Source of the DNA: Azospirillum agricola
Lineage (GTDB): Bacteria; Pseudomonadota; Alphaproteobacteria; Azospirillales; Azospirillaceae
DNA length: 64,000 nucleotides
NCBI RefSeq assembly: GCF_017876095.1
Contig: NZ_JAGINM010000003.1
Coordinates: forward strand, 189,491-253,490
Direction: 5' to 3'
A program made the translations under genes and the position numbers. Below, piece by piece: positions 38,563-47,240 of the stretch; position 1 is the first letter of the stretch; every line of letters begins with the position of its first letter. The notes under the pieces were generated by a model. The model worked only from the letters and a program-made list of their open reading frames with translations. It was not told the origin of the DNA and made no database searches.

Positions 38563-39528
38563 TTACTTGGCCATGCCGAGCTTGGTCATCAGGTCCTTGA
38601 AGAAGGCGTTGTCCTTCTGCATGGCGGTGCCGAACTCCGGACCGTCGGCGTAGGCCCAGGTCAGGTTCATCTTGGCGAGCTGCTCACGGAAGGACGCCTC
38701 CTCGGCCGCCGCCTTGCTGGCGGTGCGCAGGGTGTCGACGATCGCGGCCGGGGTCTTCTTCGGAACCACGATGCCGCGCCAGGTGGCGACTTGCAGGTCG
38801 ATGCCCTTCTCCTTCAGCGTCGGGACCTCCGGGAAGGCCTTGGAACGCTCGTCGGCCATCACCGCCAGCATGCGGAGCTGGCCGCCGGCGACCTGGCTCG
38901 ACACCTCGGCCGGGCTGACCGAGACCGCCTCGATGTGACCGCCCAGCAGGGAGGTCACGGCCGGGTTGGCGCCGTCGAACGGGATGTGGTTGAAGGTCAG
39001 GCCGGTCCTGTTCTGCAACGCCTCGGCGGCGAGGTGCCAGATGGCGCCGGTGCCCGAGTTGCCGATGCGGACCTTGCCGGGGTTCGCCTTGGCGTCGGCC
39101 AGGAACTCCTCGATGGTCTTCCAGGGGGCGTCGGCCTTGACGGTGATGGCGCTCGGCTCGGCGTTCAGGCGGGCGATCGGGGTGAAGTCGTCGACCGAGA
39201 AGCGGGCGACGCCCAGATGCGGCAGCAGGGTGATTTCCACCGTGCCCATGCCGACCTTGTAGCCGTCGGCGCGCGCGGCCATGATCTCGGTCAGGCCGAC
39301 CGCGCCGCCGCCGCCGGTCTTGTTGACGACGCCCATCGACTGCGGCAGGTGCTTCTTCACGGCGTCGGCGTAGGCGCGGGCGACCAGATCGGTGCCGCCG
39401 CCGGCCGCGTACGGCACGGTCAGCTCGATCGGCTTGGTCGGGTACTCGGCGGCCTGCGCGCCGACCATCAGGCTGGCCGAGGCCAGGGCACCGACGACGG
39501 CGCCGGTCAGAAAGCGATAACCCTTCAT
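38563..39528 (-). CDS. tctC: Tct/Bug-family periplasmic solute-binding protein
   Basis: The 321-residue protein has a signal peptide (MKGYRFLTGAVVGALASASLMVGAQAA) and the Bug-family start YPTKPIELTVPYAAGGGTDLVAR, then VVNKTGGGGAVGLTEIM and the ligand-loop HIPFDGANPAVTSLLGGHIEAVSVSPAE. It captures a carboxylate for TctAB. The start after a purine-rich site fits the signal peptide. It follows dgoA by 62 bases in the operon. Confidence 0.95.
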   Translation of the reverse strand: MKGYRFLTGAVVGALASASLMVGAQAAEYPTKPIELTVPYAAGGGTDLVARAYADAVKKHLPQSMGVVNKTGGGGAVGLTEIMAARADGYKVGMGTVEITLLPHLGVARFSVDDFTPIARLNAEPSAITVKADAPWKTIEEFLADAKANPGKVRIGNSGTGAIWHLAAEALQNRTGLTFNHIPFDGANPAVTSLLGGHIEAVSVSPAEVSSQVAGGQLRMLAVMADERSKAFPEVPTLKEKGIDLQVATWRGIVVPKKTPAAIVDTLRTASKAAAEEASFREQLAKMNLTWAYADGPEFGTAMQKDNAFFKDLMTKLGMAK

Positions 39529-39590
39529 AAGCGTTCTCCCAGGAACTTTGCTTGGTGGAGGACAGAAAAGACAGGCGGACGGCGTTGCCG

Positions 39591-40241
39591 TCAGCGCGGG
39601 TTCAGCGCCGTCCAGGACGCGACGAAGGCGTCGGCCCGTTCGGCGATCTGTTCGGTGGTCATGCCCGGCTTGTAGAGCGCCGATCCCAACCCGAAGCCGG
39701 CGACGCCGACCTCCAGGAAGGGCTGCATGGTGTCGGGGGCGATGCCGCCCACCGGCAGCAGGCGGGTGCCGACCGGCAACACGGTGCGGATCGCCTTGAC
39801 GATGGTCGGGTTGATCTGCTCGGCCGGGAACAGCTTCAGCGCGTCGGCGCCGGCCGCCAGCGCGGCGAAAGCCTCGGTCGCCGTGGCGACGCCGGGCACG
39901 CAGGCGAGGCCGGCGGCCTTGGCGGCGCGGATCACCGCGGTGTCGGCGTGCGGCATCACCACCAGATCGGCGCCGATCTCCTTGAGGCGGGCGACCTGGG
40001 CCACCTCCAGCACGGTGCCGGCGCCGACCAGGGCGTCGCGCGGCAGGATGCGGCGGATGGCGGCGATGCTGTCGAACGGATCGGGCGAGTTGAGCGGCAC
40101 CTCGATCAGCCGGAAGCCGCGCTCGTAGAGGGCGCGCGCGGCGTCCTCGCACTCGGCGGGCTTCAGGCCGCGCAGGATGGCGACCAGCGGCAGGGCGGCG
40201 AAGGCGGCGTCGACGCGTGCCTTCAAGCTATCGTCAGACAT
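39591..40241 (-). CDS. dgoA: 2-dehydro-3-deoxy-6-phosphogalactonate aldolase DgoA
   Basis: The 216-residue class I aldolase has the KDPG/KDPGal signatures: LVAILRGLKPAEC, the catalytic Glu in LIEVPLNSPDPFDSI, GAGTVLEVAQV, and the Schiff-base lysine in ADALKLFPAEQ. The form VPLNSPDPFDSI favours DgoA over Eda. It splits 2-dehydro-3-deoxy-6-phosphogalactonate to pyruvate and glyceraldehyde 3-phosphate. It overlaps dgoK by eight bases, so translation is probably coupled. Confidence 0.93.
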   Translation of the reverse strand: MSDDSLKARVDAAFAALPLVAILRGLKPAECEDAARALYERGFRLIEVPLNSPDPFDSIAAIRRILPRDALVGAGTVLEVAQVARLKEIGADLVVMPHADTAVIRAAKAAGLACVPGVATATEAFAALAAGADALKLFPAEQINPTIVKAIRTVLPVGTRLLPVGGIAPDTMQPFLEVGVAGFGLGSALYKPGMTTEQIAERADAFVASWTALNPR

Positions 40242-41256
40242 GGGTGTCCTTTCCGGCCGGCGGCGCGATCAGGCCGGCGGCGATGGCGAACTGGAACAGG
40301 CCCCTGGGGGCGGTGTTCTCGAGCCGGGCGGTGGGCTCGATGCCGAGCAGGCCCAGGCCCTGGACGTAGCGGCGGCACAGCGCGCCGTCGCCGATCAGCA
40401 GCAGCGGCCGGCCGCTGCCGGGCGCCGCGCCCCCCAGCGCCGCGCCCGTCCGGGCGAGGCCGGAGATCATCTCGTGCCCGATCAGCAGGCCGGACAGGAA
40501 ATCCTTCAGCAACTCCGGCGCCATGCGCTTGGTGATGCCGAGCGTGCGCGCGGCGAAGATCTGATGGGTCAGGTCGCCCGGCCCGCTGGCCCGCGCCGCC
40601 CGGACGCCCTCGGCGAAGGCGGCGTCGCGGGCCTCCGCGCCGGCTTCCACGTCCGTCGGCATCAGGCGCCCGAGGATCGAGTGCTTGGTCAGCACGGCGA
40701 AGACCTCGCCGGTCATGTAGGTGGCGAAGCGGGTCATCCGCCCGTCCCGGATCTGGACCCATTTGGAGTGGGTGCCCGGCAGCACCATGCAGGATTCGCG
40801 CGCCCAGTCGGGGCGGTCGGCCAGCACGCCGGCGATCTGGATCTCCTCGCCGCGCAGGATGTCGGGCGGCGCGTCGGGCGGGGCGTAGGTGACGCCGGGT
40901 GCTATGAGGATGCGGACGCCGGCCGCGCTGTCCACCGCGATGGCCCTTGATGCCAGCGTGCTGGTGTCGGCCGGGCAGGCGACGTAGGGCGCCTCGGCCC
41001 AGCCCTGGGCGCTGCCGACCATGCCGCCGGCCACCACCGGCACGCTCGCGTTGGCCGCCAGCCAGTCGCCGCACAGGCCGGCGAAGGCCTGCTCGAAGCC
41101 GGGCAGGCCGGGCTGCGGCAGGTTCTGGATGCCGTGCGCGTTGGCGCGCTGGTCCAGCACCGCGCCGGCGCCGTCCATGAGGAATCCACGCAGACTGGAG
41201 GTGCCCCAGTCCAGCGCGATTAGGGCAGCCCCGTCGCGCTTCCGTCCTGTTTCCAT
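40234..41256 (-). CDS. dgoK: 2-dehydro-3-deoxygalactonokinase DgoK
   Basis: The 340-residue kinase starts METGRKRDGAALIALDWGTSSLRGFLMDGAG, with the DgoK nucleotide-binding loop DWGTSSLRGF. It also has GMVGSAQGWAEAPYV, LPGTHSKWVQI and the ATP-site IGDGALCRRYVQGL. It phosphorylates 2-dehydro-3-deoxygalactonate at O6 in the De Ley-Doudoroff pathway. Its start lies inside the end of the IclR gene (37-base overlap), and its end overlaps dgoA. Confidence 0.94.
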   Translation of the reverse strand: METGRKRDGAALIALDWGTSSLRGFLMDGAGAVLDQRANAHGIQNLPQPGLPGFEQAFAGLCGDWLAANASVPVVAGGMVGSAQGWAEAPYVACPADTSTLASRAIAVDSAAGVRILIAPGVTYAPPDAPPDILRGEEIQIAGVLADRPDWARESCMVLPGTHSKWVQIRDGRMTRFATYMTGEVFAVLTKHSILGRLMPTDVEAGAEARDAAFAEGVRAARASGPGDLTHQIFAARTLGITKRMAPELLKDFLSGLLIGHEMISGLARTGAALGGAAPGSGRPLLLIGDGALCRRYVQGLGLLGIEPTARLENTAPRGLFQFAIAAGLIAPPAGKDTHV

Positions 41257-42074
41257 CCCAATTCCCTTGATATCGCGTCGGCGGCCGCGCGGACGACCGG
41301 TCCGAGTTCCGCCATCCGTTCGTCCGGCATGTAGGGCACGGCGCTCGCCACGCTGATCGCGGCGACCACCTGGTTGCTGATGTCGCGGACCGGCGCGCCG
41401 ACGCAGCGGACGCCGATCTCGTTCTCCTCCAGGTCGAGCACCCAGTCCCGCCGCAGGAAACCCGCCATCAGCTTTTCGTATTTCGGCCAGGGCTGCGGAC
41501 CGGGCCGGCCACCCACCGTGTCCGGCGCCGTCGCCACCGCGTCGTGCAACTCGCGCCAACGCGACGGCGGCATCCCCAGCATCAGCGCCTTGCCGATGCC
41601 GGTCGAAGCCAGCGGCATGCGCAGGCCGACGCGCGAACGCATCTCCAGCCCGCGCGTGCTCGGAATCTTGTCGAGGTAGAAGACCTCGTCGCCGTCGACC
41701 ACGCCGAGATGGACGGTGTCGCCGGTCCGCTGGGCCAGCGCCTCGATGTGGGGCCGGGCGAGCGCCACCAGCGGGCGCTGTTCCAGCGCCTTCATGCCGA
41801 GCTGGATCAGCTTCGGCCCCAGCAGATAGCCCTTGTAGGGGACGTGGTGCAGATAACCCTCGGCCACCAGGCTGTTCAGCATGCGGTGGACGGTGCTGCG
41901 CGGCGTGCCCAGCCGCGCCGCGATCCCCTTCACCTCCGTCGTGCCCGTCGCCACGCACTCGATCGCCGCCAGCCCGCGGAGCAGGGTCTGCGTGCCGGCG
42001 GCCTGCCGCTTTTCAGGCGTGGCCGGATCGATCGTCTCAGCGGGCCGGGTCATGGGGTCGGTTCTGGTGGGCAT
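41220..42074 (-). CDS. IclR-family transcriptional regulator
   Basis: The 284-residue regulator has an N-terminal winged helix (TLLRGLAAIECVATGTTEVKGIAARLGTPRSTVHRMLNSLVAEGYL). The C-terminal IclR effector domain has GDTVHLGVVDGDEVFYLDKIPSTRGLEMRSRVGLRMPLASTGIGKALM and ENEIGVRCVGAPVRD. It is the first gene of the dgo/tct operon and is divergent from the SDR gene. It probably controls both, with a sugar acid or its degradation product as effector; the effector is inferred. A palindrome lies 38-60 bases upstream. Confidence 0.92.
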   Translation of the reverse strand: MPTRTDPMTRPAETIDPATPEKRQAAGTQTLLRGLAAIECVATGTTEVKGIAARLGTPRSTVHRMLNSLVAEGYLHHVPYKGYLLGPKLIQLGMKALEQRPLVALARPHIEALAQRTGDTVHLGVVDGDEVFYLDKIPSTRGLEMRSRVGLRMPLASTGIGKALMLGMPPSRWRELHDAVATAPDTVGGRPGPQPWPKYEKLMAGFLRRDWVLDLEENEIGVRCVGAPVRDISNQVVAAISVASAVPYMPDERMAELGPVVRAAADAISRELGWKQDGSATGLP

Positions 42075-42112
42075 TCGTGTCGCCTCGATGACGGGACCTT
42101 AGTGGCCGCGTT

Positions 42113-42135
42113 GTATGTTGTCAAATCCAACATAC
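42113..42135. promoter_or_regulatory. Probable IclR operator
   Basis: GTATGTTG-N7-CAACATAC has perfect 8-base arms. It lies 38-60 bases upstream of the IclR gene in the divergent 298-base gap, the usual position for self-regulation by this family. Confidence 0.7.
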
Positions 42136-42232
42136 ACGCTACCACATAGTGAGACATTTGTGGATCGGACGATCTGACGCAGCGGTGTCGGGAAACTTGA
42201 CCCGTTTGCCGTGTCTCCCTAACATCCTGCTG

Positions 42233-42266
42233 ATATTGAGCAATATCTCTCAATATATGAGACATT
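42233..42266. promoter_or_regulatory. Inverted repeat upstream of the SDR gene
   Basis: ATATTGAG-N8-CTCAATAT (42233-42256) has perfect 8-base arms. TGAGACATT (42258-42266) directly follows and repeats at 42150-42158. The AT-rich context and position suit an operator for the divergent dehydrogenase gene. Nothing else was seen in this gap. Confidence 0.6.
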
Positions 42267-42372
42267 AGGCGTTTGGTCCGCCGATCGCCCCACGCCGCGT
42301 CCAGCCGGACGCAGGGCGGGGGGACGCGGCCCGCGCCTGCGTTTTCCAACGATGGGAAGGAAGGGCTCTCGC

Positions 42373-43149
42373 ATGTTCGGTGATCTGAAAGGCCGGCGCG
42401 TTCTGGTGACGGGATCGACCCAGGGAATCGGCTTGGCGGCGGTGGAGGCGTTCGCCCGCCACGGCGCGCTGGTCGGCATGAACGGCCGCAAGGCGCCGGC
42501 CGATCTCGACTCGACTCTGGCCCGGTTGAACGCGCTGGACGGCGAGGTCGCCTTCCTGCCCGGCGACGTGTCGTCCAGCGAGGGGGCCAAGCGTCTGGTC
42601 GAGGATTTCGTCGCCCGCTTCGGCGGCATCGACGTGCTGATCAACAACGCCGGCGGTCTGGTCGGCCGCAAGCCGCTGGAGGAGATCGACGACGACTTCT
42701 TCGACGCGGTGACCGACCTGAACGCGCGCTCGGCCCTGATGGTCACCAAATACGCCCTGCCGCACCTGAGGGATTCGGCGAAGCGGAGCGGCACCACCGC
42801 GTCGGTGATCCTGGTCGGCTCGGTCGCCGGCTACACCGGCGGCGGCCCCGGCGCCGGGCTGTACGGCGCGGCGAAGGCGTGGCTGCACAACATTCAGAAG
42901 AACTGGGTGACCTTCCACACGAAGGACGGCATCCGCTTCAACACGGTGTCGCCGGGCACCTTCGACACCGCCTTCCACGCGGACAAGGACACCGACACCA
43001 AGGCCCGCATCGGCGCCGGCTTCCCGATGGGCCGCTTCGGCCGTCCGGAGGAATGCGCGCCGACCTTCCTGTTCTTCGCCTCGCACGCGTGCAGCGGCTA
43101 CATCACCGGCCAGATCCTGGACGTGAACGGCGGCCAGTACATGCCCTGA
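42373..43149 (+). CDS. SDR-family NAD(P)-dependent dehydrogenase, possibly sugar dehydrogenase
   Basis: The 258-residue classical SDR has cofactor motif TGSTQGIG, NNAGG in DVLINNAGGLVGRK, and the catalytic serine and Tyr/Lys in GSVAGYTGGGPGAGLYGAAKAW. The start MFGDLKGRRVLVTG is chosen over a codon seven residues earlier because a GGAAGGAAGGG site precedes it. Divergent from the dgo operon, it may oxidise galactose or a related sugar to the lactone cleaved by the SMP-30 protein; this is inferred from context only. Confidence 0.85.
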   Translation: MFGDLKGRRVLVTGSTQGIGLAAVEAFARHGALVGMNGRKAPADLDSTLARLNALDGEVAFLPGDVSSSEGAKRLVEDFVARFGGIDVLINNAGGLVGRKPLEEIDDDFFDAVTDLNARSALMVTKYALPHLRDSAKRSGTTASVILVGSVAGYTGGGPGAGLYGAAKAWLHNIQKNWVTFHTKDGIRFNTVSPGTFDTAFHADKDTDTKARIGAGFPMGRFGRPEECAPTFLFFASHACSGYITGQILDVNGGQYMP

Positions 43150-43163
43150 TCCGGGCATGGGTC

Positions 43164-43194
43164 AAGGGCGCGCCCGGTCGCCGGGCGCGCCCTT
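43164..43194. terminator. Hairpin between the convergent SDR and DUF882 genes
   Basis: Perfect 14-base arms (AAGGGCGCGCCCGG / CCGGGCGCGCCCTT) with a three-base TCG loop lie between two convergent genes. The T-tracts are short, so termination strength is uncertain. Confidence 0.75.
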
Positions 43195-43212
43195 GCCGAT
43201 CGGGAGGAGCCT

Positions 43213-43869
43213 TTACCGCCGGCCCAGAAGCTGGCGGCGGGCCAGCGCGCGGTGGATCGCCCGGCGCTCGGCCATCGTGCGCGGGCGGCCGCGCACGCCG
43301 CTGGCGAACAGGCCGTCCAGCCCTTGGCCGAACATTTCCCAATTGCGCACCGGCCCGCTGTCGATGTGCAGGAAATGGGAGCGCGGGTACCAGCCGACCC
43401 CGCCGCGCTTCAGGTCGAGCGCGCTGCGGTGGGCGTCGGGCAGGCGCGCCGGAAAGGTGATGTCGAGCGCCCGGCCGAGCAGATGCTGGCTGCGCTCGGC
43501 GACCCCGAGGCTCCTGGCCGCCAGCTTGGCGTTGGTTTCCGGGGTGCGGTAGGCCGACAGGATCGACGCCTTGCTCTGGCCGACGATCTCCATGATGTCG
43601 GCCAGGAAATCGAGAACCCCGACATCGACCGGCCCGGTCTTGTTGGCGTGGTGGTCGCGCAGCACCTGGGCGAGATCGGCCATGGCGTCGGGCAGCGGGC
43701 CGGACTCGTCGCGGTAGGGGCCGTCGAACGTCTCGCCCGTGTGCTCGTTCCGCAGCGACAGCCGGCGCGGGGGCGAGGGCACGGCCAGCGCGCTGCCGGG
43801 CAGCAACACCAGGGCGCCGCAAGCGGCGAGCAGATCGCGGCGCTTCAGGGAAAAGGGGATGCGGGGCAT
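43213..43869 (-). CDS. DUF882 family (YcbK-like) periplasmic protein, peptidase M15-like
   Basis: The 218-residue protein has a twin-arginine-like signal (KRRDLLAACGALVLLPGSALA). Its DUF882 domain shows LSLRNEHTGETFDG, SAYRTPETNAKLAARS, SQHLLGRALDITFP and GVGWYPRSHFLHIDSGPVRNW. The paired SQHLLGRALD and HFLHID motifs match the zinc site of M15-type peptidases, so it may act on peptidoglycan peptides. Length and motifs are normal. Confidence 0.87.
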   Translation of the reverse strand: MPRIPFSLKRRDLLAACGALVLLPGSALAVPSPPRRLSLRNEHTGETFDGPYRDESGPLPDAMADLAQVLRDHHANKTGPVDVGVLDFLADIMEIVGQSKASILSAYRTPETNAKLAARSLGVAERSQHLLGRALDITFPARLPDAHRSALDLKRGGVGWYPRSHFLHIDSGPVRNWEMFGQGLDGLFASGVRGRPRTMAERRAIHRALARRQLLGRR

Positions 43870-43969
43870 GGCCAGGGGATTTTGCTTCCGGAAAGGAACG
43901 TCCCCAAACTCGGCAAATTGATTTTAAATCGCAACTGGAAACGTAGGGACCTCTCTCGAAAGGGGACGT

Positions 43970-44947
43970 TCACGCCGCCAGATGCGCGCGCACCGCAAGG
44001 GCGGCGCGGGTGACGGCGCCGTCGGCCGCCTCGACCAGCCGGGTCATGTTGGCGAAGGAGTGGGGCAGGGACTCGTGGACGGTCAGGTCGAAGGGCACGT
44101 CGGCCGCCGCCAGCCGCTCGGCCAGCCGCAGGCTGTCGTCGCGCAGGCAGTCGAGCCCGGCGGCGAGCAGCAGCAGCGGCGGCAGGCCGGACAGGTCGGC
44201 CAGCAGCGGGGCGGCGCGCGGGTCGCGGGTCGGTTCGGCGTGGCCGAGATACTGCTCCCAGTACCAGCGCATCCGTGCCGTGGTCAGGCCGTAGCGCCCG
44301 TCGCCGAAGCGGCGGTGCGAGGGCGTGTGGAAGTCGTGGGCGAACATGCCGTAGAACAGCAGCCCGAAGGACACGCGCGGCTCGCCCGGCGCGCGGGCGG
44401 CGAGCGCGGCGCCCAGCGCCAGATTGGCACCGGCGGAATCGCCGCCGACCGCGAGGCGCCCGCCGTCCAGCCCGTGCGCCGCGCCCTCGCGCGCCACCCA
44501 GCGCAGGGCGGCCAGAGCCTCGTCGTGCTGGTGCGGGAAGCGGTGCTCCGGCGCCTTGCCGTAGGCGACCGCGACCACCGCCGCGCCGCTGCGCAGGGCG
44601 AGCAGCCGCAGCAGCCGGTCGTGGGTGTCCACGCTGTTGACCGCGAAGCCGCCGCCATGGAAATAGACCAGCACCGGCAGGGGACGCTCGTCGATGGCGG
44701 GCGGGCGGTAGAGCCTCAGCCGCAGCGGCCCGGCCGGGCCTTCCGTCTCGATGTTGCGGGCGGGGATCGGCGGGGCATCCCGGTTCAGGAAGAGGTGCGC
44801 CCGCTCCGCCGCCGCGCGCGCCTGATGGAGCGGCATGGCGAGCGGGTCGGCGGAGACCAGCCCTTGCGCCCGCATCGCCTCGTGCAGCGCCACCACCTGT
44901 GGATCCAGGCGGTCGAGCGTGAAAAGCTGGTTGCTGCCGTCCGGCAT
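43970..44947 (-). CDS. Alpha/beta hydrolase of the hormone-sensitive lipase family
   Basis: The 325-residue esterase has the HSL family oxyanion motif HGGGFAV (after LPVLVYF), the nucleophile in GGDSAGANLALG, the Asp in LDCLRDDSLRLAERL and the His in ESLPHSFANMTR. It should hydrolyse short-chain carboxylic esters. The substrate is unknown. It is 108 bases downstream of the Ldh-type gene, with a clean palindrome in between. Confidence 0.9.
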   Translation of the reverse strand: MPDGSNQLFTLDRLDPQVVALHEAMRAQGLVSADPLAMPLHQARAAAERAHLFLNRDAPPIPARNIETEGPAGPLRLRLYRPPAIDERPLPVLVYFHGGGFAVNSVDTHDRLLRLLALRSGAAVVAVAYGKAPEHRFPHQHDEALAALRWVAREGAAHGLDGGRLAVGGDSAGANLALGAALAARAPGEPRVSFGLLFYGMFAHDFHTPSHRRFGDGRYGLTTARMRWYWEQYLGHAEPTRDPRAAPLLADLSGLPPLLLLAAGLDCLRDDSLRLAERLAAADVPFDLTVHESLPHSFANMTRLVEAADGAVTRAALAVRAHLAA

Positions 44948-45010
44948 GGCGTCCTCCCGGTGATCGAGCGATCAGTGGAAAGGACGCTACGCGGCTTTAT
45001 TTCTACTGTC

Positions 45011-45025
45011 AATATAGACTATATT
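45011..45025. promoter_or_regulatory. Perfect palindrome upstream of the alpha/beta hydrolase
   Basis: AATATAG-A-CTATATT is a perfect 15-base palindrome in an AT-rich gap, 64 bases upstream of the hydrolase start. It looks like an operator; the regulator is unknown. Confidence 0.55.
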
Positions 45026-45055
45026 TCCAGATAACAGCAAAATTGAAACGTGAAA

Positions 45056-46168
45056 TCATTCCCCCCAGCCATGACCGAGCAAGCCCGCCACGTCCAGTCC
45101 GAATCCGCCGCCGATCCGGTGCAGCGCCGCCAGCGTGTCGGGATCGAGCGCGATGCCCTGCTCGGCCACGCGGGCGGCGTGCTCGCGCTCGGGATCGCCG
45201 GGGATGCGGACGCGATCGGTGCCGGGGGCGGGCGGCGTGTCCTCCATGTGGTCGAGCACGGCGTCGGTCAGCGCCTGCCAGCCCGGCCCGGCGACGCGGG
45301 CGGGGTCGAGGATGAAGGCCAGAGCGTTGTTGACCACCCGGCCCGGCCGCAGATTCTCGGGCAACGCCGGCAACCCGGCGGCGATGGTGCCGGCCAGGAT
45401 CTCGCAGGCGAGCGCCAGCCCGTAGCCCTTGTGGCCGGAATTCCGCCCGCCGAAGGGCAGGATGGCGCCGGTCGGCTCGCGGAACATCACGCCGGGGTCG
45501 CCGGTCGGCCGTCCGTCGGGATCGACCAGCAGGCCGTCGGCCAGCCGTTCGCCCTTCGCGGCGGCGACCCGGCATTTGTTGGCGGCGACGGCGCTGGTCG
45601 CGAAATCCAGCAGCAGCGGCGCGTGGTCGGGGGTTTCCGGCACGGCGACGCAGATCGGGTTGGTGCCGAGGCGCGGGCGCGCCCCGCCATGGGGGGCCGC
45701 CAGCGGCCGGCTGACCACGTTGACGAAGAAGATTCCGATCAGCCCGGCGGCGATGCACTGTTCGCCATAGGCGCCGACCCGGCCGATGTGGTGGGCGTTG
45801 CGCAGCGCCAGGATGGTGGCGCCGCTGCCGGATTTCGCCCGCGCGATCGCCAGATCGGTCGCCTCGCGGGCGATCACCTGCCCATAGCCGACGTCGCCGT
45901 CCACCACCAGGAAGGGCGGCTCGTCGCGCAGGATGCGGGCGTGGCGGTTGGGGGTCAGGTATCCGCGCTCCAGGCTGGTCATGTAGACGGCGATCTGGCA
46001 CACGCCATGGCTGGCGTGGCCCTTGGCGTCGGCGTCGACGAGGTTGGCGGCGACGATGGCCGCCTCCTCCGGATCGCTGCCCGCGCGGCGCAGGATGGCG
46101 TCGAGCGTCGCGGTCAGGCGGGCCGGGGAGAAGCGGGCGGCGGCCGGGGTGGTGGAGGACGGGCTCAT
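45056..46168 (-). CDS. Malate/L-lactate dehydrogenase (Ldh/ComC-family) oxidoreductase
   Basis: The 370-residue enzyme belongs to the non-Rossmann Ldh family. Marks are VDADAKGHASHGVCQIAVYMTSLERGYL, ILALRNAHHIGRVGAYGEQCIAAG, GTNPICVAVPE and GRNSGHKGYGLALACEIL. Members oxidise 2-hydroxyacids such as malate, ureidoglycolate or sulfolactate with NAD(P). The catalytic His is in KGHASHG. It is divergent from a hydroxyacid dehydrogenase of another fold, with only 32 bases between the starts. Confidence 0.9.
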   Translation of the reverse strand: MSPSSTTPAAARFSPARLTATLDAILRRAGSDPEEAAIVAANLVDADAKGHASHGVCQIAVYMTSLERGYLTPNRHARILRDEPPFLVVDGDVGYGQVIAREATDLAIARAKSGSGATILALRNAHHIGRVGAYGEQCIAAGLIGIFFVNVVSRPLAAPHGGARPRLGTNPICVAVPETPDHAPLLLDFATSAVAANKCRVAAAKGERLADGLLVDPDGRPTGDPGVMFREPTGAILPFGGRNSGHKGYGLALACEILAGTIAAGLPALPENLRPGRVVNNALAFILDPARVAGPGWQALTDAVLDHMEDTPPAPGTDRVRIPGDPEREHAARVAEQGIALDPDTLAALHRIGGGFGLDVAGLLGHGWGE

Positions 46169-46200
46169 GGGTTCACTCGCAACGATAAGGCTGGGATGAG

Positions 46201-47205
46201 ATGACGGATGGCAAGCGCTGGGTCGTTGGCGTGACCGACCACATGATGGGGCCGCCGGATCGGGAGGCCGCGGTGCTCGGCGATGCGGTGGAGATCGACT
46301 TCTTCGACACGCGCCGCGAGGAGGATTTCGACCCGGCCCGGCTGGCGCGGCTCGACGCGCTGCTGGTCTGGGGGGCGCCGGTGACGCGGCGCAGCGTGCC
46401 GCACCTGACGCGATGCAAGGGCGTGGTGCGCTTCGGCGTCGGCTACGACAGGATCGACGTCGCGGCGCTCGCCGAGGCCGGCATCCCCTTCGCCAACAAC
46501 CCCGATTACGGGACGGAGGAGGTCGCCGACCACGCGGTCGCGCTGATCCTGTCGTTGCAGCGCCGCCTGTGGGAGCATGATTCGCGCGCGCGCTCCTACA
46601 CGGCGACGTGGCAGACCAACACGCTCACGCCGCTGCTGCGCGGCTCGCGGGCCACGGTGGGCGTGGTCGGGGTCGGGCGCATCGGCACGGCGGTGGTCAA
46701 CCGGCTGAAGCCCTTCGGCTACCGGATTCTCGGCTTCGACCCGAACCAGCCGGCCGGGCACGAGAAGGCGGTCGGCTACCACCGCGTCCGCCGTCTCGAC
46801 GATCTGCTGGGCGAATCGGACATCGTGACCTTCCATTGCCCGCTCGACCGTCACACGCGCGGGCTGCTGGACGCCGGGCGGCTGGAGCGCTTCAAGCCGG
46901 GCGCCATCCTGGTCAACACCGCGCGCGGCGAACTGCTGGACGGGCTCGACGGGCTGGAGGCGGCGCTGCGCAGCGGGCGGCTCGCCGCCGCCGGGCTCGA
47001 CGTGCTGCCGAGCGAGCCGCCGGCCGCCCACCCGCTGCTGACCGCGTGGCGCGAGCGGGCCGACTGGCTGGCCGGCCGTCTGGTGGTCACGCCGCACAAC
47101 GCCTTCCATTCCGACGCCGCCGCCGTCGAGATGCGGACCAACGCCGCCGAGACGGTGCGCCTGTTGCTGGAGGAGGGGGTGTTGCGGAACAGGATTCTGG
47201 AGTGA
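46201..47205 (+). CDS. D-isomer-specific 2-hydroxyacid dehydrogenase (CtBP/PGDH-like)
   Basis: The 334-residue enzyme has the NAD motif GVVGVGRIGTAVVNRL and the catalytic residues of the family: Arg in NTARGELLD, Glu in LDVLPSEPP, and His in TPHNAFHS. It oxidises or reduces 2-hydroxyacids of defined stereochemistry. Facing an Ldh-type dehydrogenase, the pair resembles (S)- and (R)-sulfolactate dehydrogenases SlcC and ComC, which together invert a hydroxyacid centre; this parallel is only a suggestion. Confidence 0.9.
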   Translation: MTDGKRWVVGVTDHMMGPPDREAAVLGDAVEIDFFDTRREEDFDPARLARLDALLVWGAPVTRRSVPHLTRCKGVVRFGVGYDRIDVAALAEAGIPFANNPDYGTEEVADHAVALILSLQRRLWEHDSRARSYTATWQTNTLTPLLRGSRATVGVVGVGRIGTAVVNRLKPFGYRILGFDPNQPAGHEKAVGYHRVRRLDDLLGESDIVTFHCPLDRHTRGLLDAGRLERFKPGAILVNTARGELLDGLDGLEAALRSGRLAAAGLDVLPSEPPAAHPLLTAWRERADWLAGRLVVTPHNAFHSDAAAVEMRTNAAETVRLLLEEGVLRNRILE

Positions 47206-47240
47206 GGCGCGCAATTCCAGGGCTGCCGCTTTTTCCTTTC

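Noticed and set aside
43896..43971. Inverted repeat GAACGTCCCC / GGGGACGTTC near the DUF882 and hydrolase genes
   Set aside because: Ten-base arms are 56 bases apart and one overlaps a stop codon; no clear regulatory meaning.
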